DNA of 64,000 nt from AC-32 sp963736055 (lineage in GTDB: Bacteria; Actinomycetota; Thermoleophilia; Gaiellales; Gaiellaceae): NCBI GenBank assembly GCA_963736055.1, contig CAVTNM010000008.1, positions 1,364,001-1,428,000 of the forward strand, given 5' to 3'. A model generated the notes under the pieces. It was not told the DNA's origin. It made no database searches and worked only from the letters and a program-made list of their open reading frames with translations. Every line of letters starts with the position of its first letter. The first letter of the stretch is position 1. A program made the position numbers and the translations under genes. Shown piece after piece: positions 1 to 7,940 of this stretch.

Positions 1-98
1 GCCTGCTCGTAGAAGGTGCGGCTGCGCCTCACGTCACGTACTCGCAGGGCCAGGTGGTCGATGAGGGGAAGCCTCACGGGCAGCGACACGCCCTTCAT
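1..98 (-). CDS. VOC/glyoxalase-fold protein, N-terminal fragment (runs off the window)
   Basis: Only the first 32 codons are inside the window. Read on the minus strand from ATG at 98, the peptide contains the segment PLIDHLALRVRDVRRS, followed by TFYEQ. This is the usual opening beta-alpha unit of the vicinal oxygen chelate fold, in which the His of DHLAL is normally a metal ligand and RSRTFYE starts the first helix. Glyoxalases, extradiol dioxygenases and fosfomycin-resistance proteins share this start, so no substrate can be assigned. The fold call is fairly safe; the function is open. Confidence 0.6.
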   Translation of the reverse strand, partial: MKGVSLPVRLPLIDHLALRVRDVRRSRTFYEQ

Positions 99-120
99 CT
101 TAGAGCGCGATCTCCGTGGA

Positions 121-142
121 ACATTCCCGAACACTGGGCAGG
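121..142. repeat. 22-bp repeat, copy 1
   Basis: This 22-bp segment beginning ACATTCCCGAACAC matches a second copy at 3286-3307 in 20 of 22 positions, in the same orientation. The two copies bracket the minus-strand block that runs from the truncated MBL gene to the ECF sigma gene. Both lie in intergenic DNA. The role is unknown: it could be a dispersed intergenic repeat, a transcription signal or a recombination scar. Confidence 0.5.
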
Positions 143-191
143 ACAAGGCGCTTCCGCCTGAGCCCCCGGATTGGTCGCGGCGGTCCGTGGC

Positions 192-563
192 TTACGGGTG
201 ATGTTCCGGGATCTTCGGCTCCGCCGCGTGTGAGAGCCACGTAGGCGCTCCGAGCGCGAGCACGCGACGTTGCCCCTCGGTCGTGCCGCTGCCGAGCTCG
301 AGGAACGAGGTTCCCACGTCGCCTCCGAGGACGACCGGGCCCTCGCTGGTCTCGACGACGACCACCTGGTGCCCGTCCGTGTGTCCGGGTGCCGCCAACA
401 GCCGGATTCCCGGTAGCAGCTCCACTTCGCCCTCGTGCTCGACATACGTCGCGCCGTCGAAGTCGACCCATTCGCGGATCGTGTCGTCGTCGAGCGAACG
501 CGCGTCGGCGAGTTCGCGCTTCTGGACGTGGATCGGCACGCGCGGAAAGAGGCGGTTGCCGCC
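192..563 (-). pseudogene. Metallo-beta-lactamase-fold hydrolase, N-terminally truncated remnant
   Basis: The conserved part starts at GGNRLFP and runs through VPIHVQKREL, APGHTDGHQVVVVET and VVLGGDVGTS to a normal-looking C-terminus. This is the second half of an MBL-fold hydrolase of the lactonase type: PGHTDGH and the GGD segment carry the later zinc ligands. The N-terminal half with the HxHxDH zinc motif is missing. Upstream bases in all three minus frames do not encode it, and the neighbouring reductase gene begins its stop codon at 625. The open frame continues upstream to 740 but that part is Arg-rich and non-homologous. I read it as a true truncation rather than a frameshift, and as catalytically dead. 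Confidence 0.6.
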
Positions 564-624
564 GCTGCGTCTGGTGACCCCACGTGCCGGCCGAGGGAGG
601 GGTCTCCTGTTGCGAGCGAGGCAC

Positions 625-1446
625 CTAGTCGGATGCCTTCGTCGAGAGACTCGCAAGAACTCGCTCCAGGCTGTCGTCGTCGCCGCCGTCCTCGTGCGGG
701 ACGCGCCGGTAGATCTCGGCTGCTGCCTGGTGGAACCCATCCGGGAGGTCGGACGCGGCGAACGTCTCGGCTATCTCCTCCATCTCCCCGACCCAGCGCC
801 AGCCCTTTCTCAGCGCGGAGCGTGCGGCTGCGTTTGACCTCTCGCCCAGTTGCGGGAGCGAGATCCGCCACTCTTCCAGCAGCGTGTCCTCGACACCCTG
901 CACACGCGCGAGGGCACGGATTGCGAGCAGCAGCGCCGAGCTGCCCTTCGTCCAGGCGGCAAAGGCCATCTTGACCGCCGAAGCCGCACCGATCTCCGCC
1001 GAGACGATTCTTGCGTCGAGGGTCGTGCCGGCGAACAGATCCGCGACGGGCTTCGCCTCCTGGCCCGAGAGATACAGCCGCGTCGTGCCGCGCTCGGTCG
1101 GCGGCGGCCCGATGATCCCGCCGTCGACGCAGCGATCGACGAGCCCCGCGATCGTCCGCGCAGTCGCGGGGGAGACGGCGTTGGCATCGACGTAGATCCC
1201 CGTGAAGCCCTTCACTGACTCGGCAACTTCGACAGCCGCGTGCGGTGGACAGAGGGAGATGATCACCTCGGAGCGCCGACAGAGCTCCTCGATGCCGCCT
1301 GCGACCTCGAGACCGGCGTTCCGCGCCCGTTCGGCCGTCGCGGCACTGCGCTCGCCCGATACCCAGAGAACCGTCTCGCCGCGACCACGCAAGGCCGCGC
1401 CGACTGCCGCCCCCATCTCGCCCGGGTGGAGCAACCCCACGGTCAC
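625..1446 (-). CDS. NAD(P)-dependent 6PGDH-like dehydrogenase (beta-hydroxyacid dehydrogenase family, DUF1932 type)
   Basis: This 273-residue protein opens with a Rossmann motif, GLLHPGEMG at residues 4-12. A run SLCPPHA follows at the end of the nucleotide-binding half, and Lys159 in SAVKMAF sits where the catalytic lysine of beta-hydroxyacid dehydrogenases lies. The C-terminal helical half has the DUF1932 look rather than the 3-hydroxyisobutyrate dehydrogenase one. It should oxidise or reduce a small 2- or 3-hydroxy acid, substrate unknown. A second member of the same family is at 4796-5575 and is embedded in aromatic-degradation genes, so a role in carboxylic-acid catabolism is a reasonable inference. 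Confidence 0.75.
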   Translation of the reverse strand: MTVGLLHPGEMGAAVGAALRGRGETVLWVSGERSAATAERARNAGLEVAGGIEELCRRSEVIISLCPPHAAVEVAESVKGFTGIYVDANAVSPATARTIAGLVDRCVDGGIIGPPPTERGTTRLYLSGQEAKPVADLFAGTTLDARIVSAEIGAASAVKMAFAAWTKGSSALLLAIRALARVQGVEDTLLEEWRISLPQLGERSNAAARSALRKGWRWVGEMEEIAETFAASDLPDGFHQAAAEIYRRVPHEDGGDDDSLERVLASLSTKASD

Positions 1447-1538
1447 GGGCGTATCTTGCCGATCCTTTGATCGCTACGGGACTCGCTAGAGAACCCGGGG
1501 TCTTCGCGCTCTCCCATGGCTGTGGCTCGAGATGGGCG

Positions 1539-2756
1539 TCACGGGCACATCGACACGCCGTAGCCGTAGTCCTTCGGTCGAGCGCAAGGATAGAGGCCGC
1601 GCTGGTTCTCACCGAATTGGCGAACAGCGATCTGGTGACCGTCACCATCGAAGCCGGAAAGGCGAACGAGTCGGTGCCCGCGCGGGTAGTAACGCGAGGG
1701 GATCGGCCAAACCAAGTAGCCCTGCTTCGGGAACAGTTCGACGCGATCACCGTCTTGGAATCGCGCCTCGACTCGAGCTACCCGCCGTTCAACCGTGCAA
1801 CAGAGCGTGACGTGAGTAGATGCCCCTGAGAACCCAAGGGCCAGCGCAGGCTCGGCCTGCTTGCCGGGCTCAGTGCCTTGCGAGCAACCAAATGATTGGT
1901 TCGTCCAGAAGCAGGTGCCGCCGCCCCGCTTGGGCGCTGTCCAAAGTCCGATGTGTGCGTTGTCGTCGGCGCGCAGATCAAACAGCTGCCGGCGCTGCTC
2001 CCAGATCGCTTCGCCTGGTACTGACAGGGGCGGGTAGCCGGGGAGTTCGTGCGTGACGAGGGATGGGGGCGTGGGGTTGAAGACCGGCTCCCGGGTAAGC
2101 ACCTCGCCATGCTCGTCGAAGAGAGTTACCGCCGTCGGCCGGTGGCCCTCCACTCGGTGCGCATCGGGAATCCGAAAGAGGTAGAAGCCGGCGTCGATCG
2201 GAGCCGTCACCCAGACAAAGGGAATCTCGTCCTTTGCCCCATCCGCGTAGGAGACGACGAGTCGTGTCCCGGCCTCCTGGAAGAACGAACCGGCCAAGAC
2301 GTCGGCGCTGCCGCCTACGTCGAGCCGCTTGGCGAACTCGTCATGGCGGTTGGCACGGCAGCCGCCGATGAAGTCCGACCACTCCTCACAGAAGCCACCC
2401 TGTTTGGTCGGCGCGACCCACAGCACGTGCTCCTTGCCATCGATCCGGACGGCGGTGATTCGGCGTGTCTGGTGCGGGAGGACTCCGGGAGCCATTCCCT
2501 CAGGCGCGCCAACCTCCAGGCTGCCAAAGCCGTTCACGACTTTTTCCGGCCCCTTGGCTGCCTTGCTGAAGTCGATGATCGGGTGCCCGAAGGCGTAGGC
2601 GGAGCCGATGCCAGCGGCGACCACGACGACAGTGGCGACGATCGCCGCAGCCGTACTACGACGGCGCTCGCGACCGGAGCGACGAAGAACGTCGCTCCAG
2701 TCGGCGTCATCGGGGCCCTGCTCGAGCAGATCGTTCCCGAACAGCTGCTCGTTCAC
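1539..2756 (-). CDS. Single-pass membrane protein, putative partner or anti-sigma factor of the adjacent ECF sigma factor
   Basis: A 405-residue protein with a short cytoplasmic N-terminus of about 37 residues, one hydrophobic segment at roughly 37-57 (AAAIVATVVVVAAGIGSAYA) and a large outside domain. The outside domain is Cys-rich, with Cys pairs in GGFCEEW/GGCRANR, GGTCFWTN/FGCSQG and the terminal YPCARP/SMCP, suggesting disulfides. Its start overlaps the stop of the ECF sigma gene by 4 bases, so the two are translationally coupled. That position and topology fit an anti-sigma or sensor, but there is no HxxxCxxC zinc anti-sigma motif and the cytoplasmic tail is short. I do not recognise the outer domain. 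Confidence 0.55.
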   Translation of the reverse strand: MNEQLFGNDLLEQGPDDADWSDVLRRSGRERRRSTAAAIVATVVVVAAGIGSAYAFGHPIIDFSKAAKGPEKVVNGFGSLEVGAPEGMAPGVLPHQTRRITAVRIDGKEHVLWVAPTKQGGFCEEWSDFIGGCRANRHDEFAKRLDVGGSADVLAGSFFQEAGTRLVVSYADGAKDEIPFVWVTAPIDAGFYLFRIPDAHRVEGHRPTAVTLFDEHGEVLTREPVFNPTPPSLVTHELPGYPPLSVPGEAIWEQRRQLFDLRADDNAHIGLWTAPKRGGGTCFWTNQSFGCSQGTEPGKQAEPALALGFSGASTHVTLCCTVERRVARVEARFQDGDRVELFPKQGYLVWPIPSRYYPRGHRLVRLSGFDGDGHQIAVRQFGENQRGLYPCARPKDYGYGVSMCP

Positions 2757-3229
2757 GGTCTCACCTCCTGGGGCTCAAGACGTGCCCCGAGCTCGGCCCG
2801 GGCTTGCGCCAGCGTCGCCGCGACAGTCCCTTCGGAGACGTCGATCACCTCGGCGATCTCCGCGTAAGAGAGGTCCGCGAAGTAGCGGAGGAAGACAACG
2901 AGTCGCCGCCGCGGTGGTAGCGACTGCACGGCTGCGCGCACATCGGGATCCGAACGAACATCGATTCCGGCTGGCTCCGCATCGAGCTCCCATTCGCGGC
3001 GGAGGTCCTGACGCTGCTTGAGCGCAACGTTGACTGCGATTCGCCACACCCACGCCTCCAGGCTCCCGTCCCCTCGGAATTGTCGGCGCTCGCGCAAGGC
3101 TCTCGCGAAGGCTTCCTGGACGACCTCGCGCGCGAGGTCGTGACTTCCGACCACGCCTGCGAGGACGTCTCGGAAAGTCCGGTAACGGTCACGGTAGAGC
3201 TGTTCGAGCGCGTCTGTATTTCGATTCAC
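2753..3229 (-). CDS. RNA polymerase sigma factor, ECF (sigma-70) family
   Basis: 158 residues, the normal ECF size. Region 2 is at about residues 9-75: YRDRYRTFRDVLAGVV, then DLAREVVQEAFARAL (core binding) and AWVWRIAVNVALKQRQ (-10 recognition). A short linker leads to region 4, LPPRRRLVVFLRYFADLSYA, followed by EIAEVIDVSEGTVAATLAQA (helix-turn-helix, -35 recognition). It directs RNA polymerase to a small regulon in response to a signal probably read by the overlapping membrane protein. The start at 3229 gives a clean N-terminus; 91 bases separate it from the ligase gene upstream, room for its own promoter. Confidence 0.9.
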   Translation of the reverse strand: MNRNTDALEQLYRDRYRTFRDVLAGVVGSHDLAREVVQEAFARALRERRQFRGDGSLEAWVWRIAVNVALKQRQDLRREWELDAEPAGIDVRSDPDVRAAVQSLPPRRRLVVFLRYFADLSYAEIAEVIDVSEGTVAATLAQARAELGARLEPQEVRP

Positions 3230-3285
3230 CTACACCTACCGATCCCGCGGGCAGCAGTTTCCTTTAGTGGCACCCGCCTCGGGCG

Positions 3286-3307
3286 ACATTCCCGAACACC
3301 GGCCAGG
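3286..3307. repeat. 22-bp repeat, copy 2
   Basis: Second copy of the repeat at 121-142, differing at two positions. It lies in the 91-base gap upstream of the ECF sigma gene and just past the 3' end of the acyl-CoA ligase gene, so it could sit in the sigma gene's promoter region or in the ligase gene's 3' untranslated region. Confidence 0.5.
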
Positions 3308-3320
3308 CGAAGCTATTGGC

Positions 3321-4769
3321 TCAGCTTGACTGGGGGCCGGCTGGCTCCGCCTCGCGGAGCAGAGCTTCCGCGTCGATCGCGCGCTTGAGGATCTTCCCCG
3401 TCGGCCCCTTCGGGAGCTCGTCGACGAAGACCACGTGGCGCGGGTACTTGTAGGCCGCGACGCGCTGCTTCGCCCAGGCCCTGATCTCGTCCGGGGTCGG
3501 CGAGGCGCCCGGCCGCGCGACGACGATCGCCGCGACCTCCTCGCCGAGGGCTTCGTCCGGGACTCCGACCACGGCCGCCTCGAGCACGTCGGGGTGCGCG
3601 TAGAGCGCCTCCTCGACCTCGCGCGGGTAGACCGAGTAGCCGCCGCGCAGGATCAGGTCTTTCCTGCGGTCGACCAGGAAGAGGTAGCCGTCCTCGTCCA
3701 CGTAGCCGAGGTCGCCGGTCGAGAGCCAGCCGTCGTGGTCGATCGCCTCGGCGGTCGACTCCGGATCCTCCCAGTAGCCCGGGATCACGGAGGGCCCGCG
3801 GAACTGCGCTTCGCCGACCTCCCCGGCGGGGAGCGGCTCGCCCGTCAGCGACACGATCCGCAGCTCGGTCCCCGCGAGCGGCATCCCCACGGAGCCTGGC
3901 TTGGGAGTCTGGCCCCTGACGTAGGTCGTGGCGATCCCGGAGAGCTCGGTCAGGCCGTAGCCCTCGTAGACCTCGCCGCCGAAGGTGCGCTCGAAGTCCT
4001 TCGCGACCTCGACCGGCACCGCGGCGCCTCCGACATGGGCGATCCGGACCGGAGGCAGGCGCTTCGCCGAGCGGGCGGCCTGGCAGAGCGCGATGCACAT
4101 GGTCGGGACGCCCAGCAGGATCGTGGTCTGCGTCTCGGTCATCAGCGCCAGTGTCGTCTCGGCCTCGAACCGCTGGACGACGGCGATCGCCGAGCCGGAG
4201 AGGAGGGTCGAGAGGACGCCGGTCGCGAGGCCCAGGACGTGGGAGAACGGCGCCGCGCCGAGCACGACGTCGCTCGGGCCGAGCTCGAGCGCGTCTGAGC
4301 AGTTCCTCGCGGCGGCAAGGAGGCTTCCGTGCGTCAGGATCGCTCCCTTCGGCCTGCCGGACGTGCCGGAGGTGAAGAGGATCACCGCCGGATCGGCGCT
4401 CTCCCGCTCGACCGGCTCGCCCACCGCCTCGGCGCCGGCCTCGAGCTCCGCGGTGTCACGCAGGAAGACGCGTGGGCTCGACGCCTCCAGGCGTGCCTCG
4501 ACCTCCGGCGGGGCGAGGAGGCCGTTCAGCGGCACGAGGATCGCGCCAAGCCTCCACGTTGCGAGCGTCGCCGCCACGAATGCCGGGCCGTTCGGCAGCA
4601 TCAGGGCGACCCGGTCGCCGGGCTCGACTCCGCGCTCGACGAGGAGGGCCGTAGCGGCGTCTGCCCGCCGTCCAAGCTCCTCGTAGGTGATCGTGCCCGT
4701 CTCGCCCACGAGCGCGGGCCGCGCCGCGTGGGCTGCGAACGCGTCGCCGAGGATGCGTGCGAGGTTCAC
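3321..4769 (-). CDS. AMP-dependent acyl/aryl-CoA ligase (class I adenylate-forming enzyme)
   Basis: 482 residues with all core motifs of the ANL superfamily: the phosphate loop ILFTSGTSGRPKGA, the adenine-contacting GYGLTELSG, the hinge region STGDLGYVDEDGYLFL with VDRRKDLILRGGYSVYPREV, and the C-terminal PTGKILKR whose Lys completes adenylation. It should activate a carboxylic acid with ATP and load it on CoA. The setting among aromatic catabolic genes suggests an aromatic or cinnamate-type acid, but fatty-acid ligases look the same at this level. It is divergent from the reductase gene at 4796 with only 26 bases between starts, so the two probably share a regulatory region. Confidence 0.85.
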   Translation of the reverse strand: MNLARILGDAFAAHAARPALVGETGTITYEELGRRADAATALLVERGVEPGDRVALMLPNGPAFVAATLATWRLGAILVPLNGLLAPPEVEARLEASSPRVFLRDTAELEAGAEAVGEPVERESADPAVILFTSGTSGRPKGAILTHGSLLAAARNCSDALELGPSDVVLGAAPFSHVLGLATGVLSTLLSGSAIAVVQRFEAETTLALMTETQTTILLGVPTMCIALCQAARSAKRLPPVRIAHVGGAAVPVEVAKDFERTFGGEVYEGYGLTELSGIATTYVRGQTPKPGSVGMPLAGTELRIVSLTGEPLPAGEVGEAQFRGPSVIPGYWEDPESTAEAIDHDGWLSTGDLGYVDEDGYLFLVDRRKDLILRGGYSVYPREVEEALYAHPDVLEAAVVGVPDEALGEEVAAIVVARPGASPTPDEIRAWAKQRVAAYKYPRHVVFVDELPKGPTGKILKRAIDAEALLREAEPAGPQSS

Positions 4770-4795
4770 GGCCGGAGGACGTTACTGTCGTCGCC

Positions 4796-5575
4796 GTGAC
4801 GATGCCGACCGTAGCGGTGCTCGGGCTCGGCGAGGCCGGCAGCCGCCTGGCCGGCGACCTGGCGGAGGCCGGGGCGGAGGTGCGCGCATACGACCCCGCC
4901 GGGGGAGAGGTAGACGGCGTTGCTCGCGCCTCCGAGACCGAGGCCGCGGTCGCCGGGGCCGACGTCGTGCTGAGCCTCACCTCCGCGGCGGCGGCGCTCG
5001 GCGCTGCCTCGGCAGCGCTGCCTGCGCTGGCGCACGGCTCGATCTACGCGGATCTGAACACCGCGGCGCCGGAGCTCAAGCGTGAGATCGCGGCCCTCGT
5101 CGGCGCCGCCGGAGCCCGCTTCGCCGACGTGGCGCTGACCGGAGTCGTGCCTGCGACCGGCCTTCGCACGCGGGCACTCGCCTCCGGGGCCGGCGCCCAG
5201 GCCTTCGCTGACACCTTCGGCCCGCTGGGGATGCCGGTGGAGGTCGTCTCCGAGCAGCCGGGCGACGCCGCCACGCTGAAGCTGCTGCGCTCGGTCTTCA
5301 TGAAGGGCATCGCCGCGGCCGCGATCGAGACCCTGGAGGCGGCCGAGGCGGCCGGCCAGCGCGAGTGGCTCGAGGAGCAGCTCGCGGATGTGCTCGGCGA
5401 GCCGCTGCTCCTCCGCCTGCTCGACGGCAGCCGCAGGCACGCGGCGCGGAGGGCCGACGAGATGGAGGCGGCACGCGACCTGCTGCTGGCGCTCGGGATC
5501 GAGCCTCGGATCGCGACGGCGAGCGCGTCCCTGCTCGCCGACCTGGCGGCCGCTCAGCAGTCCGGCGAGCGGTAA
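4796..5575 (+). CDS. NAD(P)-dependent 6PGDH-like dehydrogenase (DUF1932 type), first gene of the plus-strand aromatic block
   Basis: About 259 residues from GTG at 4796 (ATG at 4802 is the alternative; an upstream GGAGGA at 4775-4780 could serve either). The Rossmann motif VAVLGLGEAGSRLAGDL opens the protein, and DAATLKLLRSVFMKG holds the likely catalytic Lys in the helical half. Same family as the gene at 625-1446, with weak resemblance elsewhere. It is followed after 10 bases by the metal hydrolase and then the GalB/LigK pair, so it probably handles a hydroxy- or oxo-dicarboxylate in ring-cleavage product metabolism. That substrate is inferred only from the neighbours. Confidence 0.72.
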   Translation: MTMPTVAVLGLGEAGSRLAGDLAEAGAEVRAYDPAGGEVDGVARASETEAAVAGADVVLSLTSAAAALGAASAALPALAHGSIYADLNTAAPELKREIAALVGAAGARFADVALTGVVPATGLRTRALASGAGAQAFADTFGPLGMPVEVVSEQPGDAATLKLLRSVFMKGIAAAAIETLEAAEAAGQREWLEEQLADVLGEPLLLRLLDGSRRHAARRADEMEAARDLLLALGIEPRIATASASLLADLAAAQQSGER

Positions 5576-5585
5576 GGTCGCGCCG

Positions 5586-6515
5586 ATGGTGACGCAGCCC
5601 GCTGAGGAGGTGCGGCCGAGCGAGCGCGCCCGCGTGCTGGTTCGAGGCGCGTACGACCTGCACGTCCACATCGCCCCCGACGTGCCCACGCGCAGGGTCG
5701 ACGACGTCACCCTCGCGCACCGCTTCGCGGAGCTCGGGCTCGCGGGCTTCGCGCTCAAGTCCCACTACACGTCCACGGCCGAGCGGGCGCAGGTCGTCTC
5801 GAGGCTTGTCCCCGGCGTGGAGGTGGTTGGCACGCTGACGCTGAATCAGGCGGTGGGCGGGATGAACCCGCTCGCGGTCGAGATCGCCGCCCGCGAGGGA
5901 GCCCGCATCGTCTGGATGCCGACCGTCGACTCGCCGGCGGAGACGGCCGGCAGGACTGAGCCGAAGCCCGGGGACAAGGTTCCCCAGTGGGCTCAGCTCC
6001 AGCACGAGCTGCGGGAGCTGGGCCTCGGCGTCGAGCCGGTGCACGTGACCGGCGGCGACAGGCAGCTGCTGCCCGAGACCCGCGACGTGCTGCGGGCGAT
6101 CGCCCGGCACGGGTTGATCCTCGCGACCGCGCACCTCGCCCGGGACGACGCATTCGCCGTCGTCGACGCCGCGCTCGAGGAGGGCGTCGAGCAGATCGTG
6201 GTCACGCACCCGGAGTTTCCCTGCCAGAACTTCTCGATCGAGGACCAGGTGGCGCTCGCAGAGCGTGGGTGCCTGCTGGAGCGGTGCCTGACCACGCCGC
6301 AGAGCGGCAAGACGACCTGGGAGCACGTCTTCGAGGGCGTTCGCGCTGTCGGCGTCGAGCGGTCGCTGTTCTCGAGCGACCTCGGCAACCCGGACTACCC
6401 GGCGGTCGAGGACGGGCTCGCGCTCTGGGCCGACCGCCTGTTGGGCGCGGGCTTCGACGAGGACGAGGTGCATGAACTGATCGTCGGCCAGTCGCGGCGG
6501 CTGGCAGGGGCATGA
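5586..6515 (+). CDS. Metal-dependent hydrolase of the DUF6282 type (amidohydrolase-like)
   Basis: 309 residues from ATG 5586; the frame is open further upstream but that would overlap the reductase gene. Metal-ligand candidates are in order: YDLHVHIAPD near the N-terminus, TAHLARDD, VTHPEFP and FSSDLGNPDYP, the usual His, His, His, Asp spacing of a TIM-barrel metal hydrolase. A Lys in ALKSHYTST may bridge the metals. The family has no well-established reaction that I know of. Its place directly before a 4-oxalomesaconate hydratase makes a lactonase or ring-product hydrolase (the LigI step) a reasonable but unproven idea. Confidence 0.7.
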   Translation: MVTQPAEEVRPSERARVLVRGAYDLHVHIAPDVPTRRVDDVTLAHRFAELGLAGFALKSHYTSTAERAQVVSRLVPGVEVVGTLTLNQAVGGMNPLAVEIAAREGARIVWMPTVDSPAETAGRTEPKPGDKVPQWAQLQHELRELGLGVEPVHVTGGDRQLLPETRDVLRAIARHGLILATAHLARDDAFAVVDAALEEGVEQIVVTHPEFPCQNFSIEDQVALAERGCLLERCLTTPQSGKTTWEHVFEGVRAVGVERSLFSSDLGNPDYPAVEDGLALWADRLLGAGFDEDEVHELIVGQSRRLAGA

Positions 6516-6540
6516 GACGTCGCTTGCGATGTCGATCTCA

Positions 6541-6567
6541 GGCCGAGCGAGCTTTGCTTGCTCGGCC
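6541..6567 (+). terminator. Strong hairpin after the DUF6282 gene
   Basis: A 12-base arm GGCCGAGCGAGC and its partner GCTTGCTCGGCC pair with one G-T wobble around a TTT loop, and flanking TCAG/CTGA can extend the stem. It starts 25 bases after the stop at 6515 and 45 bases before the next gene. There is no U-tract, as is common in high-GC actinobacteria. It may end or attenuate transcription before the galB-like gene. Confidence 0.55.
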
Positions 6568-6612
6568 GTCTGAAATGACCGGTCGGTACCGGGGCCGGCA
6601 GAGGGTCGGCCT

Positions 6613-7326
6613 GTGAGCCGCCGGCTGCTCGTCGTCGGCGCGCATTCCGCCGATTTCGTCTGGCGCTCCGGCGGAGCGATCGCCGTCACGACGAGCGGCG
6701 GGGGCCAGGCGCGCGTGCTCGCGCTCTCCTACGGCGAGCGCGGCGAGTCCGGCGAGCTCTGGAAGGAGCCGGACCAGACCGTCGAGCGTGTGAAGGAGAT
6801 CCGGCACGGGGAGGCCGAGCGGGCGGCGGCCGCGCTGGGTGCGGAGTTCGAGTGTCTCGACCTGGGCGACTATCCGCTCGAGGTGGACAAGGGCGCACTC
6901 GGCGGCCTGGCCGACCGGATCCGCGACTTCGCGCCGGACGTGCTCGTCACGCACACCGACCGCGACCCGTTCAACCCCGACCACGCCGTAGCGTTCTTCG
7001 CGGTCGAGCGCGCCCGGGCCCTTGCGGCCGGCGCCGGGGTGGCCAGCGCCTTCGAGACGGTGCAGCCGCCCGAATTTCTCCTGTTCGAGCCGCACCAGCC
7101 GGAGCTCTGCAACTTCGTGCCGACGACGTTCGTCGACATCACGCCGGTGATCGAGCAGAAGGAGGCGGCGATGGCCGAGATGAAGGCCCAGCAGTACCTC
7201 CGGTCCTACTACGGACAGCGCGCCGAGCAGCGTGGCAACCATGCGCGCCGCTCGTCGGGCAACTCGGCGGTCCGGTACGCGGAGGCGTTCCAGCGCGTGA
7301 TCCCGCAGGTCGTGAGCGCGCTGTGA
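6613..7326 (+). CDS. galB: 4-oxalomesaconate hydratase (GalB type, PIG-L/LmbE fold)
   Basis: 237 residues. Its N-terminus, VGAHSADFVWRSGGAIAV, has the His-Ser-Ala-Asp form of the PIG-L metal motif that I associate with GalB of gallate degradation rather than the HPDD of sugar deacetylases. SYGERGESGELWK and the later VTHTDRDPFNPDHA fit the same family. GalB adds water to 4-oxalomesaconate to give 4-carboxy-4-hydroxy-2-oxoadipate, in the gallate and protocatechuate 4,5-cleavage pathways. The next gene, overlapping by 4 bases, encodes the aldolase that uses exactly this product, which strongly supports the call over a generic deacetylase. Confidence 0.82.
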   Translation: MSRRLLVVGAHSADFVWRSGGAIAVTTSGGGQARVLALSYGERGESGELWKEPDQTVERVKEIRHGEAERAAAALGAEFECLDLGDYPLEVDKGALGGLADRIRDFAPDVLVTHTDRDPFNPDHAVAFFAVERARALAAGAGVASAFETVQPPEFLLFEPHQPELCNFVPTTFVDITPVIEQKEAAMAEMKAQQYLRSYYGQRAEQRGNHARRSSGNSAVRYAEAFQRVIPQVVSAL

Positions 7327-7940
7327 GCGACGCGTTCGCCGCTCTGGCACAGCTCGGGACGGCGACCGTCCACGAGGCGGCCGCCCGCTCGCCCGTGGTC
7401 GATGCCGACCTGATCCAGGTCGTGCCCGGCTCCAGGGCGGCCGGGCCGGCCCGCACCGTGCGCTGCGGCCAGAACGACAACCTGATGGTCCACGCGGCCG
7501 TCGCCGAGGCGCAGCCGGGCGAGGTGCTCGTCCTGACCATGCCCGAGCCGGCGCCGATCGCCTTGATCGGCGAGCTGATCGCGACGCAGGCGAAGACCTC
7601 GGGTGTCGCGGCGATCCTCGTCGACGGCGCCGTGCGCGACGTCGACGAGCTCCGTGAGCTCGGCCTGCCGGTCTGGGCGCGTTTCGTGCGCGTGAGCGGC
7701 GCCGAGAAGCAGGTTCGCGGCGAGATCGGCGGGACGGTGCAGGTCGGCGGCGCGACCATCCGGCAGGGCGACGTGGTCGTGCTCGACGCCGACGGCGCCG
7801 TCGTGGTCGAGCGCGAGCGCATCGAGGAGGTGCTGGCCGCCGCGCAGGAGCGCTTCGAGCGGGAGCAGGAGAAGCGCCCGAAGCTGCAGGCAGGCGCGTT
7901 CTCGTACGACCTCGACGGCCTGCGGCGGCTCGTCGAGTGA
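7323..7940 (+). CDS. ligK: 4-carboxy-4-hydroxy-2-oxoadipate aldolase / oxaloacetate decarboxylase (LigK/GalC, RraA fold)
   Basis: 205 residues from GTG 7323. RraA-fold hallmarks are TVHEAAARS near the N-terminus, GQNDNLMVHAAVAEAQPGEV in the substrate region and ILVDGAVRDVDEL, whose Arg-Asp pair is the metal/substrate site of class II aldolases of this fold. The enzyme splits 4-carboxy-4-hydroxy-2-oxoadipate into pyruvate and oxaloacetate. It overlaps the GalB-type hydratase upstream and the extradiol dioxygenase downstream by 4 bases each, so the three are co-translated. RNase E inhibitor RraA proper is shorter and would not sit in this context. Confidence 0.8.
   Translation: MSDAFAALAQLGTATVHEAAARSPVVDADLIQVVPGSRAAGPARTVRCGQNDNLMVHAAVAEAQPGEVLVLTMPEPAPIALIGELIATQAKTSGVAAILVDGAVRDVDELRELGLPVWARFVRVSGAEKQVRGEIGGTVQVGGATIRQGDVVVLDADGAVVVERERIEEVLAAAQERFEREQEKRPKLQAGAFSYDLDGLRRLVE

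Noticed and set aside
5298..6689. Minus-strand open frame opposite the DUF6282 gene
   Set aside because: Antisense of a conserved plus-strand gene; no motif of its own.
6613..7326. Reading the PIG-L-fold gene as an N-acetylglucosaminyl deacetylase (mycothiol or GPI type)
   Set aside because: The metal motif is HSAD rather than HPDD and the next gene encodes the aldolase for the GalB product.
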